This document shows, in pieces, positions 18,287 through 26,640 of a stretch of 64,000 bases of DNA; the stretch's first letter is position 1, and every line of letters begins with the position of its first letter. Where the stretch lies: the NCBI RefSeq assembly GCF_012395815.1, contig NZ_JAAZQQ010000001.1, positions 930,001 through 994,000 on the forward strand, read 5' to 3'. Source of the DNA: Roseicyclus persicicus (GTDB lineage: Bacteria > Pseudomonadota > Alphaproteobacteria > Rhodobacterales > Rhodobacteraceae). The notes under the pieces are model-generated. The model saw nothing but the letters and a program-made list of their open reading frames with translations. It did no database searches and was not told the DNA's origin. The translations under genes were made by a program, and so were the position numbers.

Positions 18287-18664
18287 ATGCTCGACTTCCT
18301 CAAGCGCCTCGTGACCTGGTGGAACGGCCAGACCATCGGCACCCAGCTCTGGACCGCGCGCCACGGCGTGAAGGTGGGCGAGGACGCGCAGGGCAACGTC
18401 TTCTACCGCACCGCGGACGGCAAGCGCCGCTGGGTGATCTACAACGGCGAGGCCGAGGCAAGCCGCGTCGATCCCGACTGGCACGGCTGGCTGCACCACA
18501 CCTGGGACGCGCCCCCGACCGAACGGCCCGTCGCCCACAAGGCCTGGGAAAAGCCGCATCTGCCGAACCTGACCGGCACGCCGCTGGCCCATGCGCCCGC
18601 GGGCTCGATCCGCCGCGCCGACCCGGTCGAGCGGCGCGACTACGAGGCCTGGTCGCCCGAGTGA
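18287..18664 (+). CDS. NDUFA12-family NADH:ubiquinone oxidoreductase accessory subunit
   Basis: A 125-residue homologue of the mitochondrial complex I accessory subunit NDUFA12 (B17.2), which binds the peripheral arm of complex I in alphaproteobacteria. [37 protein letters not shown] and [10 protein letters not shown] are the conserved core. The C-terminus is rich in Arg and charged residues. The gene is separate from any nuo operon, as is usual. ATG 18287 follows CGAAAGGGC and gives the conserved N-terminus. mlaD follows after 89 bases on the same strand. Confidence 0.93.
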   Translation: MLDFLKRLVTWWNGQTIGTQLWTARHGVKVGEDAQGNVFYRTADGKRRWVIYNGEAEASRVDPDWHGWLHHTWDAPPTERPVAHKAWEKPHLPNLTGTPLAHAPAGSIRRADPVERRDYEAWSPE

Positions 18665-18753
18665 GGGGCGGGAAATCCGCCCATCCCGGCCATCCCCCCT
18701 TGGATCGCGCCCGCCTTCGCGCCATAAGCGGGCGATGACCGGGGGCAGGGACG

Positions 18754-19212
18754 ATGTCCACGCAGGATAACACCATCACCGAGGTCGTGGTCGGCGCCGC
18801 CGTGCTCGCGGTCGCGGTGGGCTTCTTCCTCTACGCGTCGCAGGCGGCCGACAGCGGCCCCGCCGGCGGCACCTACACGCTTGACGCCTCGTTCCGCAGC
18901 GCCGAGGGCATCGGCGTCGGCACCGAGGTGCGGCTGGCCGGGGTGCGCGTGGGCACCGTCACCGCCATGGAGCTCGACCCCGAAAGCTTCCGCGCCCGGA
19001 CCACCTTCACCCTGCGCGAGGACATCGTGCTCCCCGACGACAGCGCCATCGCGATCTCGTCCGAGGGGCTGCTCGGCGGCAACTTCGTCGAGATCATCCC
19101 GGGCGGCTCGCCCTTCACCTACGAGGCCGGCGACACCGTCGTCGACACCCAGGGCTCGGTCAGCCTGGTCACGCTGCTGATGCGCTTCGTCACGGGTGAC
19201 GGGTCCGAGTGA
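18754..19212 (+). CDS. mlaD: MlaD-type MCE-domain lipid transport protein
   Basis: A 152-residue protein with one N-terminal membrane anchor (about residues 9-27, VVVGAAVLAVAVGFFLYAS) and a periplasmic MCE domain (about 38-120; VGTEVRLAGVRVGTVTAM, SSEGLLGGNFVEI). In the Mla pathway MlaD forms a ring that passes phospholipids between the inner-membrane ABC transporter and the periplasm. The MlaE and MlaF partners are not in the window. The stop shares its A with the next start (TGATG), so translation is probably coupled. Confidence 0.9.
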   Translation: MSTQDNTITEVVVGAAVLAVAVGFFLYASQAADSGPAGGTYTLDASFRSAEGIGVGTEVRLAGVRVGTVTAMELDPESFRARTTFTLREDIVLPDDSAIAISSEGLLGGNFVEIIPGGSPFTYEAGDTVVDTQGSVSLVTLLMRFVTGDGSE

Positions 19213-19784
19213 TGCGGGGCCGGCTCCTTCCGACGCTTGCGGCCTGCCTGGCGCTGGCGGCGCCCGCCGCGCCGGCACAGCAGTTCGACAATTTCGGCGA
19301 CAGCCCGGCGCCGGGCTTCCTGCTCCTGCCCGAGACGCCCGACGGCGTCCAGGTGCCCTCGCTCGGCGTGGACGGCACCCTGCCCGAGGGTGGGCCCGAG
19401 ATCACCCTGGCGCCCGGCGCGCAGGCGGATGTCGGGCTGACCGTGTTCCCCGGCACCGGCAGCCCCGTCACCTCGGTCAGCCAGCCCGAGACCTCGCAGG
19501 CGACGCGCCTGACGCTGCGGGCGCTCGACCGGATGCTGGGCCGGCCCACCGACGTCGAGATGGCGGTGGGCGAGACGGTGATGTTCGGCCGCATCGCGAT
19601 CCACGCCATCGAGTGCCGCTTCCCGACCGAGGATCCGTCCTCGGACGCCTACGCCCATCTCGAGATCCTCGACCAGGGCGGCGCGCCCCTGTTCGACGGC
19701 TGGATGATCGCGTCCTCGCCGGCGCTCAGCGCGCTGGAGCATCCGCGTTACGACGTCTGGGTGCTGCGCTGCACCGCCGGCTGA
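19212..19784 (+). CDS. DUF2155 domain-containing exported protein
   Basis: A 190-residue protein with a signal peptide (about residues 1-21, ending APAAPAQQF). The conserved DUF2155 domain is the last 100 residues (TLRALDRMLGRPTDVEMAVG, FGRIAIHAIECRF, DGWMIASSPALSALEHPRYDVWVLRC), with two cysteines that could form a disulfide. The function of the family is unknown; it is common in alphaproteobacteria next to envelope and complex I accessory genes, as here. It overlaps mlaD by one base. Its stop abuts the stop of the opposing Hint gene with no gap. Confidence 0.88.
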   Translation: MRGRLLPTLAACLALAAPAAPAQQFDNFGDSPAPGFLLLPETPDGVQVPSLGVDGTLPEGGPEITLAPGAQADVGLTVFPGTGSPVTSVSQPETSQATRLTLRALDRMLGRPTDVEMAVGETVMFGRIAIHAIECRFPTEDPSSDAYAHLEILDQGGAPLFDGWMIASSPALSALEHPRYDVWVLRCTAG

Positions 19785-20756
19785 TCACGCCGCTGCGGCG
19801 ATCCCCAGCCGCGCCCGCAGGCCCGCGGGCAGGTGCCGCGCCGCGGTGATCCGGGGCAGGCGCGATTCCGGGATCGGGCGGTCGGCGCCATACAGCGCGA
19901 GATACTCGGCATGGTTGTCGAAGGCGCGGCGGCCGATGTAGTCGACGAAGGTCTCGGCCGGCGTGCCCTCGGCGAGGATCACGTCATGGGCCGCCGTCTC
20001 GACATGGTAGACCGTGTAGCGCGCGCCGGTCTCGGCCTCGGGGATCCAGGTGATGCCGCGGCCTTTCACCAGCGCCCCCGCGGCGACCAGCAGCCCGTCG
20101 ATCAGCAGCGCGTGGTCCGCCGTCAGGCACAGGTCGCGCCGGGGCAGCCCGCCGCCCAGCGCGCCCTCGGCGATGCGCACCGGCTGGCGGCCCGCGGCGC
20201 GGCCGAACACGGTCGAGACGGTCTGGATGCCGACCCAGGTGACCGGCACCGCGCGGCCGTCGGCGGTCAGCACCGTGTCGCCGACCCGCAAGTCCTCGAC
20301 CGCGGTGGCGCCCAGGGGCGTGGCGATGGCGGTGCCGGGCAGGAAGCAGACCGCGTCGAAGTCGCCGGCGGTGATGTCCGCCGGGTTCAGCTCGGCGGGC
20401 GGGGTCACGGCGCCCTCGTCGCGCGCAGATGGAATCAGGTAGACGCCCTCGGGGTAGGTGGTCTCGAAACCGAAAGGCAGCCCGGCGGGCGGCACGAGGA
20501 AGACCGGAACCGTTTCACCGTCGAAATCGACGATGTAGCCTTGATACAGGCCCGTGAAGTCGACGGTGACGGGGCCGAAGGGCGTGTTGACGACCGTGCT
20601 GTAGGTGAAGAAATCGGCCGGTGGCCCCAGGTCGAACACGCCGTCGGCTTCGCCGTCGTCGATCGTGCCGTCGTCGTCGGCTTGCGGGCCCAGGGTATTC
20701 GGGCCCGCCGCGGCCGCGTCGTAGATGAACACCGACCCGTAATCGAAGGCTGCCAT
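19785..20756 (-). CDS. Hint-domain (intein/Hedgehog-type) protein
   Basis: A 323-residue protein. Residues 137-280 form a Hint_2-type domain: the candidate self-cleavage cysteine is Cys137 in CFLPGTAIAT, followed by GDTVLTADGRAVPVTWVG, TADHALLIDG and a C-terminal YHVETAAHDVILAEGTPAE. The first 130 residues are acidic and rich in Gly, Asp and Tyr, without a signal peptide and without RTX repeats. Such domains in Rhodobacterales may self-process secreted or surface proteins, but no reaction is shown for this one. It lies between DUF2155 and aat, where related genomes often have no gene, so it may be an insertion. Confidence 0.85.
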   Translation of the reverse strand: MAAFDYGSVFIYDAAAAGPNTLGPQADDDGTIDDGEADGVFDLGPPADFFTYSTVVNTPFGPVTVDFTGLYQGYIVDFDGETVPVFLVPPAGLPFGFETTYPEGVYLIPSARDEGAVTPPAELNPADITAGDFDAVCFLPGTAIATPLGATAVEDLRVGDTVLTADGRAVPVTWVGIQTVSTVFGRAAGRQPVRIAEGALGGGLPRRDLCLTADHALLIDGLLVAAGALVKGRGITWIPEAETGARYTVYHVETAAHDVILAEGTPAETFVDYIGRRAFDNHAEYLALYGADRPIPESRLPRITAARHLPAGLRARLGIAAAA

Positions 20757-20872
20757 GACATTCCCCCCATGCCTGTGCGCCCATGTGCCGGAAAGGGTGA
20801 CACAGGGAGCCCCACGAGTCTCCTGAAAACGCCCGTGGCCCGGTCAGCGCCGCGACCGGCGGGCGGGCGGGG

Positions 20873-21538
20873 TCAGGCCCGGGCGCGCCCGTCTTCGTCG
20901 CCGGCCCGGCGGTCCACCGCGAAGAAATCGGCGGGCGAGGTCACGGCCAGCTGCAGGCGGCGGCGGTACTCGGCGCGCGGGATCTCGATGGCGCCGAGGC
21001 TGCACAGGTGCCCGGTCGTGAACTGCGTGTCGAAGAGCTGGAAGCCCCCCGCGCGCAGCCGCTCGACCAGGAAGGCCAGCGCGATCTTGGAGGCATCGGT
21101 GCGGCGCGAGAACATCGATTCGCCGAAATAGGCCGCGCCCAGCGTCACGCCGAACACGCCCCCGGCCAGCTCGCCGTCCATCCAGACCTCGACCGAATGG
21201 GCATAGCCCAGCGCGTGCAGCGCCCGGTAGGTGCCACCGATCTCGGCGTTGATCCAGGTCTCGGGCCGGTCGCCGCAGGCCGCCAGCACGCCGCGGAAGT
21301 CGCGGTTCACCGTCACCTCGAAGCCGCCCTTGGCGATCCGGCGCCGGAGCGACCGCGACACGTGGAACCCGTCGAGCGGGAACACCCCCCGCCGCTGCGG
21401 GTCGACCCAGAAGATGCCGGGATGCGTGGCGCCGTCCGACATCGGGAAAATCCCGGCCGCGTAAGCCCGTATCATCAGGTCGGGTGACAGCGCCGGTCGG
21501 GCCGGGCTGAACATGTCATGCGCCATGGGGTGCGACAT
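20873..21538 (-). CDS. aat: Leucyl/phenylalanyl-tRNA--protein transferase
   Basis: Adds Leu or Phe from tRNA to N-terminal Arg or Lys of proteins, marking them for ClpS/ClpAP degradation (N-end rule). Signatures are RAYAAGIFPMSD, IFWVDPQRRGVFPLD, SVEVWMDGELAGGVFGV and FGESMFSRRTDASKIAL, then FQLFDTQFTTGHLCSLGA. I chose the ATG at 21538 (221 residues); ATGs at 21526 and 21514 are equally possible. The frame stays open upstream to a TTG at 21697 inside accC, which would add 53 residues not typical of the family. Confidence 0.92.
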   Translation of the reverse strand: MSHPMAHDMFSPARPALSPDLMIRAYAAGIFPMSDGATHPGIFWVDPQRRGVFPLDGFHVSRSLRRRIAKGGFEVTVNRDFRGVLAACGDRPETWINAEIGGTYRALHALGYAHSVEVWMDGELAGGVFGVTLGAAYFGESMFSRRTDASKIALAFLVERLRAGGFQLFDTQFTTGHLCSLGAIEIPRAEYRRRLQLAVTSPADFFAVDRRAGDEDGRARA

Positions 21539-21677
21539 AGTGTGCCAACCCGGAAAGTCCTGCGGAAAATGCAGGAGCCGTGCGGGCGGCAGTCCGGCGC
21601 CGAGGTCGACCACCGTGCCGCCCGCGGGCAGCCGCGGTATCGCGGCCGGGTCGAGGGGCGGCGCCGGCCGGGGCGGC

Positions 21678-23024
21678 TCAGCCGAAGGTTTCGGCAAGCC
21701 AGCCCTCGAGCCAGTGGATGGTGTAGTCGCCCGACTGCACCTCGGGCGAGTCGAGCAGCGCGTGGAACAGCGGCACCGTGGTGTCGACGCCGTCGATGAT
21801 CAGTTCGCCCAGCGCCCGCTTCAGCCGCGCCAGCGCCTCGGGCCGGTCGCGCCCGTGCACGATCAGCTTGCCGATCAGCGAATCGTAGTAGGGCGGGATG
21901 CGGTAGCCATCGTAGATCGCCGAATCCATCCGCACGCCCAGGCCGCCCGGCGCGTGGTACTGGGTGATCTTGCCGGGGCTGGGGGCGAAGTTCGGCAGCT
22001 TTTCCGCGTTGATCCGCACCTCGATGGCGTGGCCGTTCACCTCCAGGTCGCCCTGGTTGAACGACATCGGCAGGCCGGCGGCGACGCGCAGCTGCTCGCG
22101 CACCAGGTCGACGCCGAAGATGGCCTCGGTCACCGGGTGTTCCACCTGCAGGCGGGTGTTCATCTCGATGAAGTAGAACTCGCCGTCCTCGTAGAGGAAT
22201 TCGATGGTGCCCGCGCCCTCGTAGCCGAGATCGGCCACCGCCTTGGCGCAGGTCGCCCCGATCCGGTCGCGGGTGGCGGGGTCGATGACGGGGCCGGGGG
22301 CCTCCTCGAAGACCTTCTGGTGGCGGCGCTGGAGCGAGCAGTCGCGCTCGCCCAGGTGCACCGCGTTGCCGCGCCCGTCGCCGAAGACCTGCACCTCGAT
22401 GTGGCGCGGCCGGCGCAGGTATTTCTCGATGTAGACCTCGTCGTTGCCGAAGGCGGCCTTGGCCTCGGTCCGGGCGGTGCGGAAGGCGGTTTCCAGCTCG
22501 GCCTCGGAGCGGGCGAGCTTCATGCCGCGCCCGCCGCCGCCGGCGGTCGCCTTGACGATCACCGGGTAGCCCGCGTCCTGCGCCACGGCGTGCGCGGCCT
22601 CGAGCGTCTGCACCGCGCCCTCGGAGCCGGGAACGCAGGGCACGCCCAGCTTCTTCATCGTGTCCTTGGCGGTGATCTTGTCGCCCATCAGGCGGATGTG
22701 CTCGGCCGAGGGGCCGATGAACTTGATCCCGTGATCCTCGACCGCCTGCACGAAATTGGCGTTCTCGGACAGGAAGCCGTAGCCGGGGTGGATCGCCTCG
22801 GCGCCGGTGATCTCGCAGGCCGAGATGATGGCGGGCATCGACAGGTAGGACTGCGAGGACGGCGGCGGGCCGATGCAGATCGCCTCGTCGGCCATGCGGA
22901 CATGCATCGCGTCCGAGTCGGCCGTCGAATGCACCGCCACGGTGGCCACCCCCATCTCGCGCGCGGCCCGGATGACGCGCAGCGCGATCTCGCCGCGGTT
23001 GGCGATGAGGATCTTGTTGAACAT
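21678..23024 (-). CDS. accC: Acetyl-CoA carboxylase biotin carboxylase subunit
   Basis: A 448-residue ATP-grasp enzyme that carboxylates biotin on AccB, the first half-reaction of acetyl-CoA carboxylase in fatty acid synthesis. [17 protein letters not shown] starts the protein; the glycine-rich ATP loop [13 protein letters not shown] is near residue 160 and the catalytic region [16 protein letters not shown] near 285. The start at 23024 is the one that gives the family N-terminus. It lies 14 bases after accB and is cotranscribed with it on the minus strand; aat lies downstream. Confidence 0.97.
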   Translation of the reverse strand: MFNKILIANRGEIALRVIRAAREMGVATVAVHSTADSDAMHVRMADEAICIGPPPSSQSYLSMPAIISACEITGAEAIHPGYGFLSENANFVQAVEDHGIKFIGPSAEHIRLMGDKITAKDTMKKLGVPCVPGSEGAVQTLEAAHAVAQDAGYPVIVKATAGGGGRGMKLARSEAELETAFRTARTEAKAAFGNDEVYIEKYLRRPRHIEVQVFGDGRGNAVHLGERDCSLQRRHQKVFEEAPGPVIDPATRDRIGATCAKAVADLGYEGAGTIEFLYEDGEFYFIEMNTRLQVEHPVTEAIFGVDLVREQLRVAAGLPMSFNQGDLEVNGHAIEVRINAEKLPNFAPSPGKITQYHAPGGLGVRMDSAIYDGYRIPPYYDSLIGKLIVHGRDRPEALARLKRALGELIIDGVDTTVPLFHALLDSPEVQSGDYTIHWLEGWLAETFG

Positions 23025-23038
23025 GGGTGCGTCCCCGC

Positions 23039-23533
23039 TCACTCGATGATCATGAGCGGCGCGCCGTATTCCACGGGGGCGCCGTCCTCGACCACGATCC
23101 GCTTCACTGTGCCCGCGCGGGGGGCGGGGATCTGGTTCATGGTCTTCATCGCCTCGATGATCAGCAGCGTCTGGCCCTCGGTCACCCGGTCGCCGACCGA
23201 GACGAAGGATTTAGCGCCCGGTTCGGGCTGCAGGTAGACGGTGCCGACCATCGGCGAGGTCACGGCGCCGGGCGCCTGGGCGGGGTCCTCGACCGCGGCT
23301 GCGGGGGCTGCGGGGGCCGCGGCCATGGCGGCCGGGGCCGGGGCAGGGGCGGCCACCTGGACCGGGGCCGGCATCATCAGGGTCTGGCGGGCGACGCGGA
23401 CGTTCAGCCAGTCGTGCTCGCCGTATTCGCGCTTCACATGCAGCTCGGTCAGGTCGTTCTCGCGCAGGAGCTCGGCCAGCGCCTGGATGAAGGCCACGTC
23501 ATTGGCGCGCGTTGCGTCCGTCTTGTCGCTCAT
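23039..23533 (-). CDS. accB: Acetyl-CoA carboxylase biotin carboxyl carrier protein
   Basis: A 164-residue carrier. The N-terminal 55 residues are helical ([17 protein letters not shown]), residues about 55-90 are an Ala/Pro-rich flexible linker, and the C-terminal biotinyl domain has the biotinylated lysine in [12 protein letters not shown] (Lys130), with SPMVGTVY at its start. It passes carboxyl groups from AccC to the carboxyltransferase. First gene of the accBC pair; its start faces the preT gene across a 313-base gap. Confidence 0.97.
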   Translation of the reverse strand: MSDKTDATRANDVAFIQALAELLRENDLTELHVKREYGEHDWLNVRVARQTLMMPAPVQVAAPAPAPAAMAAAPAAPAAAVEDPAQAPGAVTSPMVGTVYLQPEPGAKSFVSVGDRVTEGQTLLIIEAMKTMNQIPAPRAGTVKRIVVEDGAPVEYGAPLMIIE

Positions 23534-23626
23534 GTCTGTCCTCGCAAACTGGGGCGGCATTGCGCGCGCCCACGGCCTCCCTCAGGGCCCGGTCCGCCGG
23601 GTCGTCTGGACGACGCCTATAGCGCA

Positions 23627-23647
23627 GGGTTTCCCCGGGGAAAACCC
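23627..23647. repeat. 21-base near-palindrome upstream of accB
   Basis: GGGTTTCC and GGAAAACCC flank CCGG; one arm has an extra A. The design resembles the 22-base palindromes at 25183 and 47673, but here the position, just upstream of a possible accB -10 box, would also fit an operator. Confidence 0.45.
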
Positions 23648-23765
23648 GCCCCGTGGGGTGCATATGGGCATGGGCGCGCCCCATGCCAGCGCCGCACTGC
23701 CCGATTTTTCGGCAAATGCCCCCGATGCCGGGGCAAAACCGGCCCCCGCCACCCCGCCGCAGAAA

Positions 23766-23781
23766 TTTACCGTTTGATAAA
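23766..23781. promoter_or_regulatory. Possible degenerate RutR operator upstream of preT
   Basis: TTTACCGTTTGATAAA matches the perfect box at 27420 at 11 of 16 positions and has its own dyad (TTTAYC, four bases, GRTAAA). It lies 66 bases before the preT start. Control of preT by the RutR-like repressor is an inference; another regulator could use this site. Confidence 0.35.
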
Positions 23782-23846
23782 AAATGGGACCCGTGCCAGC
23801 CTTTCCCCATCGCGACACGCCATTCGCCGCCAGGGAGATGCGCCCG

Positions 23847-25181
23847 ATGACGAACAGCCCCTTCACCCCCGGCATCGTGCCCGCGCGGCTGGACGCCGCC
23901 ACGCTGGCCGAGAACTTCGCCGACCTCCACGCGCCGTTGGACGACCACGAGGCGCTGGTGGCCGCCGACCGCTGCTATTTCTGCCACGATGCGCCCTGCA
24001 TCACGGCCTGCCCGACCTCGATCGACATTCCGCTGTTCATCCGCCAGATCGCCACCGGCACGCCCGAGGCGGCGGCCCGCACGATCTTCGACCAGAACAT
24101 CCTCGGCGGCATGTGCGCCCGCGTCTGCCCGACCGAGACGCTCTGCGAGGAGGCCTGCGTGCGCGAGGCGGCCGAGGGCAAGCCGGTCGAGATCGGGCGG
24201 CTGCAGCGCTACGCCACCGACACGCTGATGGCGGCGGGCGTGCATCCCTTCACCCGCGCGGCGCCCACGGGCAAGCGCGTGGCGGTGGTGGGGGCGGGGC
24301 CCGCGGGGCTGGCCTGCGCGCATCGCCTCGCCATGAAGGGGCATGACGTCGACCTCTACGACGCCAAGGAGAAGGGCGGCGGGCTCAACGAATACGGCAT
24401 CGCGTCCTACAAGGCGGTGGGCGGCTTCGCGCAGGCGGAGCTGGACTGGCTCTTGCAGATCGGCGGCATCGCGCTCCACACCGGCAAGGCTCTGGGCCGC
24501 GACCTGGCGCTGGATGGGCTGCGCGCCGAGTACGACGCTGTGTTCCTCGGCATGGGTCTGGCGGGCGTGAACGCGCTGCGGGCCGAGGGCGAGGAGCGCG
24601 CCGGCGTGCAGGACGCGGTGGGCTTCATCGCCGAGCTGCGGCAGGCCTCCGACCTCGCCGCGCTGCCCGTGGGCCGCAACGTGGTGGTGATCGGCGGCGG
24701 CATGACCGCGATCGACGCGGCGGTGCAGTCAAAGCTGCTGGGTGCCGAAAGCGTCACGGTGCTCTACCGCCGCGGGCGCGACGCGATGCCGGCCAGCCGC
24801 TACGAGCAGGACCTGGCTGCGTCCAAGGGCGTGCGCTTCGTCTTCAACGCGATGCCGGTGGCGATCCTCGGCAACGGCGCGGTGACGGGGGTGCGGGTGG
24901 AATATACCCGGTCCGAGGGCCGCAGCCTGGTGGGCACCGGCGAGACCTTCGACATCCCCGCCGACCAGGTGCTCAAGGCCATCGGCCAGACGCTGGAGGG
25001 CGCGCCGGGGGGCCTTGTGATCGCGGGCGGCAAGATCGCGGTCACGGGTGCGGGGCGCACGACGCTTGCGGGCGTCTGGGCCGGCGGCGACTGCGCGGCG
25101 GGCGGCGAGGACCTGACGGTGACGGCCGTCGCCGAGGGGCGCGACGCCGCCGAGGACATCCACGCGACGCTGATGGCATGA
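23847..25181 (+). CDS. preT: NAD-dependent dihydropyrimidine dehydrogenase subunit PreT
   Basis: The electron-input subunit (444 residues) of the PreTA dihydropyrimidine dehydrogenase, which reduces uracil and thymine. Two cysteine clusters for iron-sulfur centres are at about residues 38-50 (CYFCHDAPCITACP) and 86-105 (CARVCPTETLCEEAC). The FAD-binding GAGPAGLACAH is near 148 and the nucleotide-binding VIGGGMTAIDAA near 275. The start at 23847 sits nine bases after AGGGAG; ATG 23838 is too close to that site. It is 76 bases before preA, with two palindromes between. Confidence 0.92.
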   Translation: MTNSPFTPGIVPARLDAATLAENFADLHAPLDDHEALVAADRCYFCHDAPCITACPTSIDIPLFIRQIATGTPEAAARTIFDQNILGGMCARVCPTETLCEEACVREAAEGKPVEIGRLQRYATDTLMAAGVHPFTRAAPTGKRVAVVGAGPAGLACAHRLAMKGHDVDLYDAKEKGGGLNEYGIASYKAVGGFAQAELDWLLQIGGIALHTGKALGRDLALDGLRAEYDAVFLGMGLAGVNALRAEGEERAGVQDAVGFIAELRQASDLAALPVGRNVVVIGGGMTAIDAAVQSKLLGAESVTVLYRRGRDAMPASRYEQDLAASKGVRFVFNAMPVAILGNGAVTGVRVEYTRSEGRSLVGTGETFDIPADQVLKAIGQTLEGAPGGLVIAGGKIAVTGAGRTTLAGVWAGGDCAAGGEDLTVTAVAEGRDAAEDIHATLMA

Positions 25182-25182
25182 T

Positions 25183-25232
25183 CAGATTTTTCTAGAAAAA
25201 TCTGTGGTTTCCGAATTTTCTAGAAAATTCGG
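25183..25232. repeat. Two tandem 22-base perfect palindromes between preT and preA
   Basis: The first (25183-25204) has arms CAGATTTTT and AAAAATCTG around CTAG; the second (25211-25232) has arms CCGAATTTT and AAAATTCGG around CTAG. Six bases separate them. They are the most AT-rich bases nearby and begin two bases after the preT stop. As RNA each can form a nine-pair stem with a four-base loop. They might adjust preT/preA expression, but the role is unknown. Confidence 0.9.
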
Positions 25233-25257
25233 TCAGGCACAAAGGGAGACCAGGACC

Positions 25258-26562
25258 ATGGCAGACCTTTCCACCGACTTCCTGGGCATCAAGTCGCCCA
25301 ACCCCTTCTGGCTGGCCTCCGCGCCGCCGACCGACAAGGCCTACAACGTCGTCCGCGCCTTCGAGGCGGGCTGGGGCGGCGTGGTCTGGAAGACGCTGGG
25401 CGAGGCGGGCCCCCCCATCGTCAACGTCAACGGCCCGCGCTACGGCGCGATCTGGGGTGCGGACCGGCGGCTCCTGGGCCTCAACAACATCGAGCTCATC
25501 ACCGACCGCCCGCTCGAGGTGAACCTGCGCGAGATCAAGCAGGTGAAGCGCGACTGGCCCGACCGGGCGATGATCGTGTCGCTGATGGTGCCCTGCGAGG
25601 AACAGGCCTGGAAGGCGATCCTGCCGCTGGTCGAGGAGACCGGGGCGGACGGCATCGAGCTGAACTTCGGCTGCCCGCACGGCATGTCCGAGCGCGGCAT
25701 GGGATCCGCCGTGGGGCAGGTGCCCGAGTACATCGAGATGGTCACCCGCTGGTGCAAGCAGAACACCCGGATGCCCGTGATCGTGAAGCTGACGCCGAAC
25801 ATCACCGACATCCGCTACCCCGCGCGGGCGGCCAAGAAGGGCGGCGCGGACGCGGTCAGCCTGATCAACACGATCTCGTCGATCACCAGCGTGAACCTCG
25901 ACAGCTTCAGCCCCGAGCCCTCGATCGACGGGCGCGGCACCCATGGCGGCTATTGCGGCCCGGCGGTGAAGCCCATCGCGCTGAACATGGTGGCCGAGAT
26001 CGCCCGCGACGCGGAGACCCGCGGCCTGCCGATCTCGGGCATCGGCGGGGTGACCACCTGGCGCGACGCGGCCGAGTTCCTGGCGCTGGGCGCGGGCACG
26101 GTGCAGGTCTGCACCGCGGCGATGACCTATGGCTTCAAGATCGTGCAGGAGATGATCTCGGGCCTGTCGCAGTATCTCGACGAGAAGGAGATCACGCTGG
26201 CCGAGCTGACGGGCCGGGCGGTGCCGAACGTGACCGACTGGCAGTACCTGAACCTCAACTACGTCACCAAGGCCCGCATCGACCAGGACGCCTGCATCAA
26301 GTGCGGCCGCTGCTACGCCGCCTGCGAGGACACCAGCCACCAGGCCATCGCCATGTCGCCCGACCGGGTGTTCACCGTGAAGGACGACGAGTGCGTGGCC
26401 TGCAACCTCTGCGTCAATGTTTGCCCCGTGGACGGCTGCATCACCATGGAGCGGATGGAGGCGGGCGTCGTCGACCCGCGGACCGGCGTGACCGTGTCGG
26501 ACGACTACGCCAACTGGACGACGCATCCGAACAACCCGGCGGCGCGCCCCGCGGCGGAGTAG
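25258..26562 (+). CDS. preA: NAD-dependent dihydropyrimidine dehydrogenase subunit PreA
   Basis: The catalytic subunit (434 residues): an FMN-binding dihydroorotate dehydrogenase-like barrel followed by a ferredoxin domain. SPNPFWLASAPPTDK opens the barrel; the active cysteine is expected in ELNFGCPHGMSERGMG-type sequence, here with GFC region NFGCPHG near residue 140. Two [4Fe-4S] motifs are at about 346-356 (CIKCGRCYAAC) and 382-392 (CVACNLCVNVCP). It reduces uracil or thymine to the dihydro form, step one of the reductive pathway whose later enzymes follow downstream. Start 25258 follows AGGGAGACCAGG. Confidence 0.95.
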   Translation: MADLSTDFLGIKSPNPFWLASAPPTDKAYNVVRAFEAGWGGVVWKTLGEAGPPIVNVNGPRYGAIWGADRRLLGLNNIELITDRPLEVNLREIKQVKRDWPDRAMIVSLMVPCEEQAWKAILPLVEETGADGIELNFGCPHGMSERGMGSAVGQVPEYIEMVTRWCKQNTRMPVIVKLTPNITDIRYPARAAKKGGADAVSLINTISSITSVNLDSFSPEPSIDGRGTHGGYCGPAVKPIALNMVAEIARDAETRGLPISGIGGVTTWRDAAEFLALGAGTVQVCTAAMTYGFKIVQEMISGLSQYLDEKEITLAELTGRAVPNVTDWQYLNLNYVTKARIDQDACIKCGRCYAACEDTSHQAIAMSPDRVFTVKDDECVACNLCVNVCPVDGCITMERMEAGVVDPRTGVTVSDDYANWTTHPNNPAARPAAE

Positions 26563-26564
26563 GG

Positions 26565-26640
26565 GTTTCGCCGCCTTTGGCGGCGATCCGCCGGGGGCTT
26601 TGCCCCCGGACCCCCAGAGTATTTTTGAAGCAAAGATCAG
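26565..26640 (+). terminator. Dispersed hairpin repeat copy C; terminator of preA
   Basis: Two successive stems, CGCCGCC/GGCGGCG and CCGGGGGC/GCCCCCGG, are followed by ACCCCCAGAGTATTTTTG and AAGCAAAGATCAGG. It begins three bases after the preA stop and runs to the end of the opposing rutR gene, so it may end both transcripts. The whole unit resembles the copy at 56618-56772 on the other strand. Confidence 0.75.

Larger units (their letters stand above)
23534..23846. promoter_or_regulatory. 313-base divergent control region between accB and preT
   Basis: No gene is seen here. On the minus strand TATAGG (around 23617-23622) could be the accB -10 box, and the near-palindrome at 23627-23647 lies over the presumed spacer and -35. 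On the preT side an AT-rich island (23761-23785) stands out in GC-rich surroundings and contains the dyad at 23766-23781. These promoter assignments are by eye. Confidence 0.4.
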
